Shown here: positions 61,401 to 64,000 of the stretch, one piece after another
Layout of the letters: each line of letters begins with the position of its first letter
How positions within the stretch are numbered: position 1 is the stretch's first letter
NCBI GenBank assembly: GCA_918026815.1
Contig: CAKJVC010000110.1
Location: 1-64,000, forward strand
Reading direction: 5' to 3'
Origin: Chalara sp. BL73
Taxonomy: Eukaryota; Ascomycota; Leotiomycetes; Helotiales
Length of the DNA stretch: 64,000 bases
Made by a program: the position numbers and the translations under genes
The notes under the pieces: generated by a model
Told to the model about the DNA's origin: nothing
The model's database searches: none
The model's input: the letters and a program-made list of their open reading frames with translations, nothing else

Positions 61401-62950
61401 AAATTATTTGTTATATTTATATTTAATTTTTTAGTTGCAAAAAAAGCGCAACAGCAAATTTGCAAGTTTATAGCAAGTTTTTTAAATTAATTTAAAATTA
61501 CTTTAAAAAAAGTTATTAATTAAATATTTTTTGTTATAAACGTTGTTTTGTTGTAACTATTAACAATATTAAAAACTATATAAACTTTATTTATAAAACG
61601 TATTGTAATAACTGTACAGTTATTTTTTTTGTATTATATATATTTGTTATTAAAAAAATTTGTAAAACTATTTGCGCAAACTTTTTTGTTTAAAAAAAAA
61701 TTTATTTTTAATTTAAAAATATATAATATATTTAACAACAAAATTTTTTTTTTATTTTTAATTCGTAGTTTAATTATATTTATATAATTTAAACTTAATT
61801 GCTTTTTTTTAATTTTTATTTTGCGTTTCGGTATTTTAATTAAAAAACGCTTAAAAAAGTAAAATTAGTTAGTTATATAAAAAAAAGTTTTGAAATTTAA
61901 AACTTATTAAAAATAAAAAATTTTATAAATGTTTTTTAAAAAAATTGCAACTGTTTTTTTGTTGTTTAAATTATAAATAAACTTTTTTAAATCGAAGTTT
62001 AACAGTAATGTTTTTAAATTTAATTTAGTTTTATAGTAATTTTTTTTTAAATATTTATATTTAAACGTTTAATTGTTTTGTTAGTTTTAGCGTTAGCGCT
62101 AAATTTGCCGTTTTTTGCGAACAACGTTTTAAGCAACTTTTTTTTATTTACAATTAAAAAATCGGTAATTGCAGCTATTGCAAAGTTAATATTTTAAGTT
62201 TTTCGATTTAAAGTTTTTATTATAAAGTTTAAAATACTGCAATTTTAAAACTTTTGCTTTACAGTTTATAATATATTAAACTGCAAGTATTATAACTATT
62301 GCTTTTTTTGTATTTAACTAGTTTTAACGTTTGTTAAAAATATATAATTTGTTTTAAATTAAAAAATTCAGCTAAATATCGATAACGTTATAAATAATTT
62401 CGTAGTTTTTTAAAAGTTCGCTAAACAAATAATTAAACAAATGTTTTTTTGTAAAAAATGCAATTATAGTTAAATCGTTTATAACGATTTGTTGTTAAAG
62501 CTTTTTTAGCTTAATTTACGCGTTTTTAACTTTTGTGTTTTTTTGCATTTTAAAAATAATTAGTTTTTTTAAGTTTTAGCAGTATATATATAAACGTGTT
62601 TAAAAATATTTAAATCGTAAGTTTATTTATTTGTTTTTTACAGTTGTAAACTTTTTTATAAGCTTTTTGTTTATAAAATCGATATAAATTCGTAATATAA
62701 ATAACGCTTTAACAAACGCTATTATATATTTGTTTTTTTTTTATTGTTTTATACTTTAAAAAATATACTATTTTTTTGTAGTATTAAAACAATTTAAGCA
62801 TACTTTTTAATTGTTTTTTTTATTACAAAAACGATTTTTTTTTTTATAAAGTACAGTTTTAATAGTTCGAACTAGTTTTTTTATATATTTTAGTTTAAAG
62901 TTTTTACAAATTGCTTTACTTTGTTAACGTGATTTATGTCGAATTGTTTA
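58500..62950 (-). pseudogene. Degenerate copia Gag-Pol of element 2
   Basis: Minus-strand remnants parallel element 1. The clearest is the reverse transcriptase site at 59186-59197, where YVDD reads YVDN (GAC to AAT by transitions), next to the same CAGTTCGGC-type block as in element 1. No open frame of useful length remains. Limits are approximate, by analogy with element 1. Confidence 0.75.
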
Positions 62951-63342
62951 GTTTTTTATTAAATACGTTTAGCGAAGTTCGAAATAAAAAAAAAAAAAGC
63001 TGTTATATAATAGTTTTTGTATTGTAAATAAAATATAAAAGCTATTGTATAATAGTTTTCGAATTAAAATTTATTAATATAGTTAAAATAACAATTTGTA
63101 TATTTTGTAAATTCGACTAAAAGTTTGTCGCTGTTTTATTAGCTATTTGTCGCTTTTATATATATTAGCAGTTTGTTATTTTCGTATTATTAGCAGTTTG
63201 TTGTTTTTTGTGTAGTTTTTACTGTTATAATAAGTCCGTTAAATTGCAAATAGTCGTTTTTAACAGTTTGCTTTTTTTTTCGATTAGTTTTTTTTTTTTA
63301 GCTTTTTTTGTATATTTACAGTACGAACTCGAATTTATAACT

Positions 63343-63563
63343 TATTAAAATAAATATACTAAATTAATTACAGTTAATTTAAAAAAACTTGTACTGTACG
63401 CAAAGTTTGCTAATTGCAGTAGTTTAAAAAAAAAAAATTAATTTATTAAAAAGCTTTACAGAAATACTCAGTAAAAAAAATGCGACTTTTTTACTGATAA
63501 CTAAGCTATTACATAAAGTATAGTTTATGCTTTACGGGTAGGCTATACTACTAATTCTTAACA
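63343..63563 (-). repeat. LTR of copia element 2 (5' LTR in element orientation)
   Basis: 221 bp matching 57881-58101 in the same orientation; followed by target duplicate AAAAC at 63564-63568. Confidence 0.9.
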
Positions 63564-63568
63564 AAAAC

Positions 63569-64000
63569 GATTTTTAACGAATTTAAAAAAAAAGCTTTTA
63601 ATTTAGTACACGTAGTTTACTTTTTTGTTTAACTCGAAAAAAGCTAAAAAACTACTTTTGTTTTAAAAAAAAAAAAATCGATTATAATATCGATTTAAAA
63701 AAAATAAACAGTTAGTTTTAAACCTTTTTTTAAAGTTTTTTGTCTCTATATATAATGTAAAATAAATTCAAATCGTTTTGATTGGCTCAATCTAATTACG
63801 GAAAAGTTGTCCATCACGTGCCGGCACCACCTGACAGCGTGTTTTACCCCAACAAAAAAATTGACATCGAAAAAATCGGTTGTTTTGATCTAAAACTTTT
63901 GAACTACTAATACAATTTTTTGAAATGTTGACGATTTCGATTACGCTAATTAAGTGCTTTCGATTAAGCTAGCGTGTAGTTTATTCTGTATTCTATAAAA
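63569..64000. other. End of the AT-rich block
   Basis: AT-rich until about 63,770, then ordinary composition (CATCACGTGCCGGCACCACC near 63812). No gene recognised in the remaining bases. Confidence 0.5.

Larger units (their letters stand above)
57881..63563 (-). mobile_element. Ty1/copia LTR retrotransposon, heavily mutated, inverted (element 2)
   Basis: 5,683 bp in reverse orientation relative to element 1, of the same family. LTRs of 221 bp at both ends and an exact 5 bp target duplication AAAAC (57876-57880 and 63564-63568). LTR and internal sequence align with element 1, with differences overwhelmingly C-to-T or G-to-A, plus small deletions in the LTR. Confidence 0.92.

Overview
The window looks like nuclear DNA of a filamentous ascomycete (Pezizomycotina). 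The genes have short GT-AG introns of about 50-100 bases. The gene content is typically fungal: a Zn2Cys6 regulator with a fungal-specific domain, F-box and BTB proteins, a DUF4419 protein, a STAND/ankyrin protein and an NADP mannitol dehydrogenase. There is a Fot1/pogo-type transposon and a block of LTR retrotransposons degraded by C-to-T and G-to-A changes, as repeat-induced point mutation (RIP) would leave. I cannot fix the class or species from sequence alone. All exon structures were read by eye from splice signals and frame.

Layout, 1-32 kb (gene-dense, ordinary base composition): an M20 amidohydrolase (985-2532, +); a 1,860 bp Fot1/pogo DNA transposon with perfect 70 bp inverted repeats and one in-frame stop (2825-4684); NADP mannitol dehydrogenase (5483-6430, +); mitochondrial translation initiation factor IF-2 (7677-11106, -), head to head with a membrane protein gene (11294-12364, +); an F-box protein (13154-14371, +). 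Then come four genes on the minus strand that look like a small sugar-catabolism cluster: MFS sugar transporter, ribokinase, Zn2Cys6 regulator and DHDPS-family aldolase (14941-22445). A second F-box-like protein (23757-25265, +), a divergent CAX-type cation/proton exchanger with a GC-AG intron (26367-27911, +) and a large BTB protein (28652-32249, -) follow.

33-49.4 kb (sparser, accessory character): a STAND-N/ankyrin protein (33023-35126, -); a small protein made of five 17-residue Q/S/G/N repeats (35682-36056, +); about 5 kb with no convincing gene but an LTR-like repeat; a DUF4419 protein (41417-42660, -); a two-exon C2H2 zinc-finger gene with no long open frame (43882-44388, +); a C-terminally anchored membrane protein (44857-45976, -); and a decayed partial copy of the STAND/ankyrin gene (46357-47667, +).

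49.45-63.77 kb is an abrupt AT-rich block. It holds two full-length Ty1/copia elements of the same family in opposite orientation: 51700-57381 (+) and 57881-63563 (-). Each is about 5.68 kb with paired LTRs and an exact 5 bp target-site duplication. Both are dead, with key residues lost through C-to-T or G-to-A changes, and the second is more heavily mutated. The last 230 bases return toward ordinary composition.

The best candidates for follow-up are the four-gene sugar cluster, the STAND/ankyrin gene with its decayed relative, the tandem-repeat protein, and the inverted copia pair in its AT-rich block. No wholly new system is evident.
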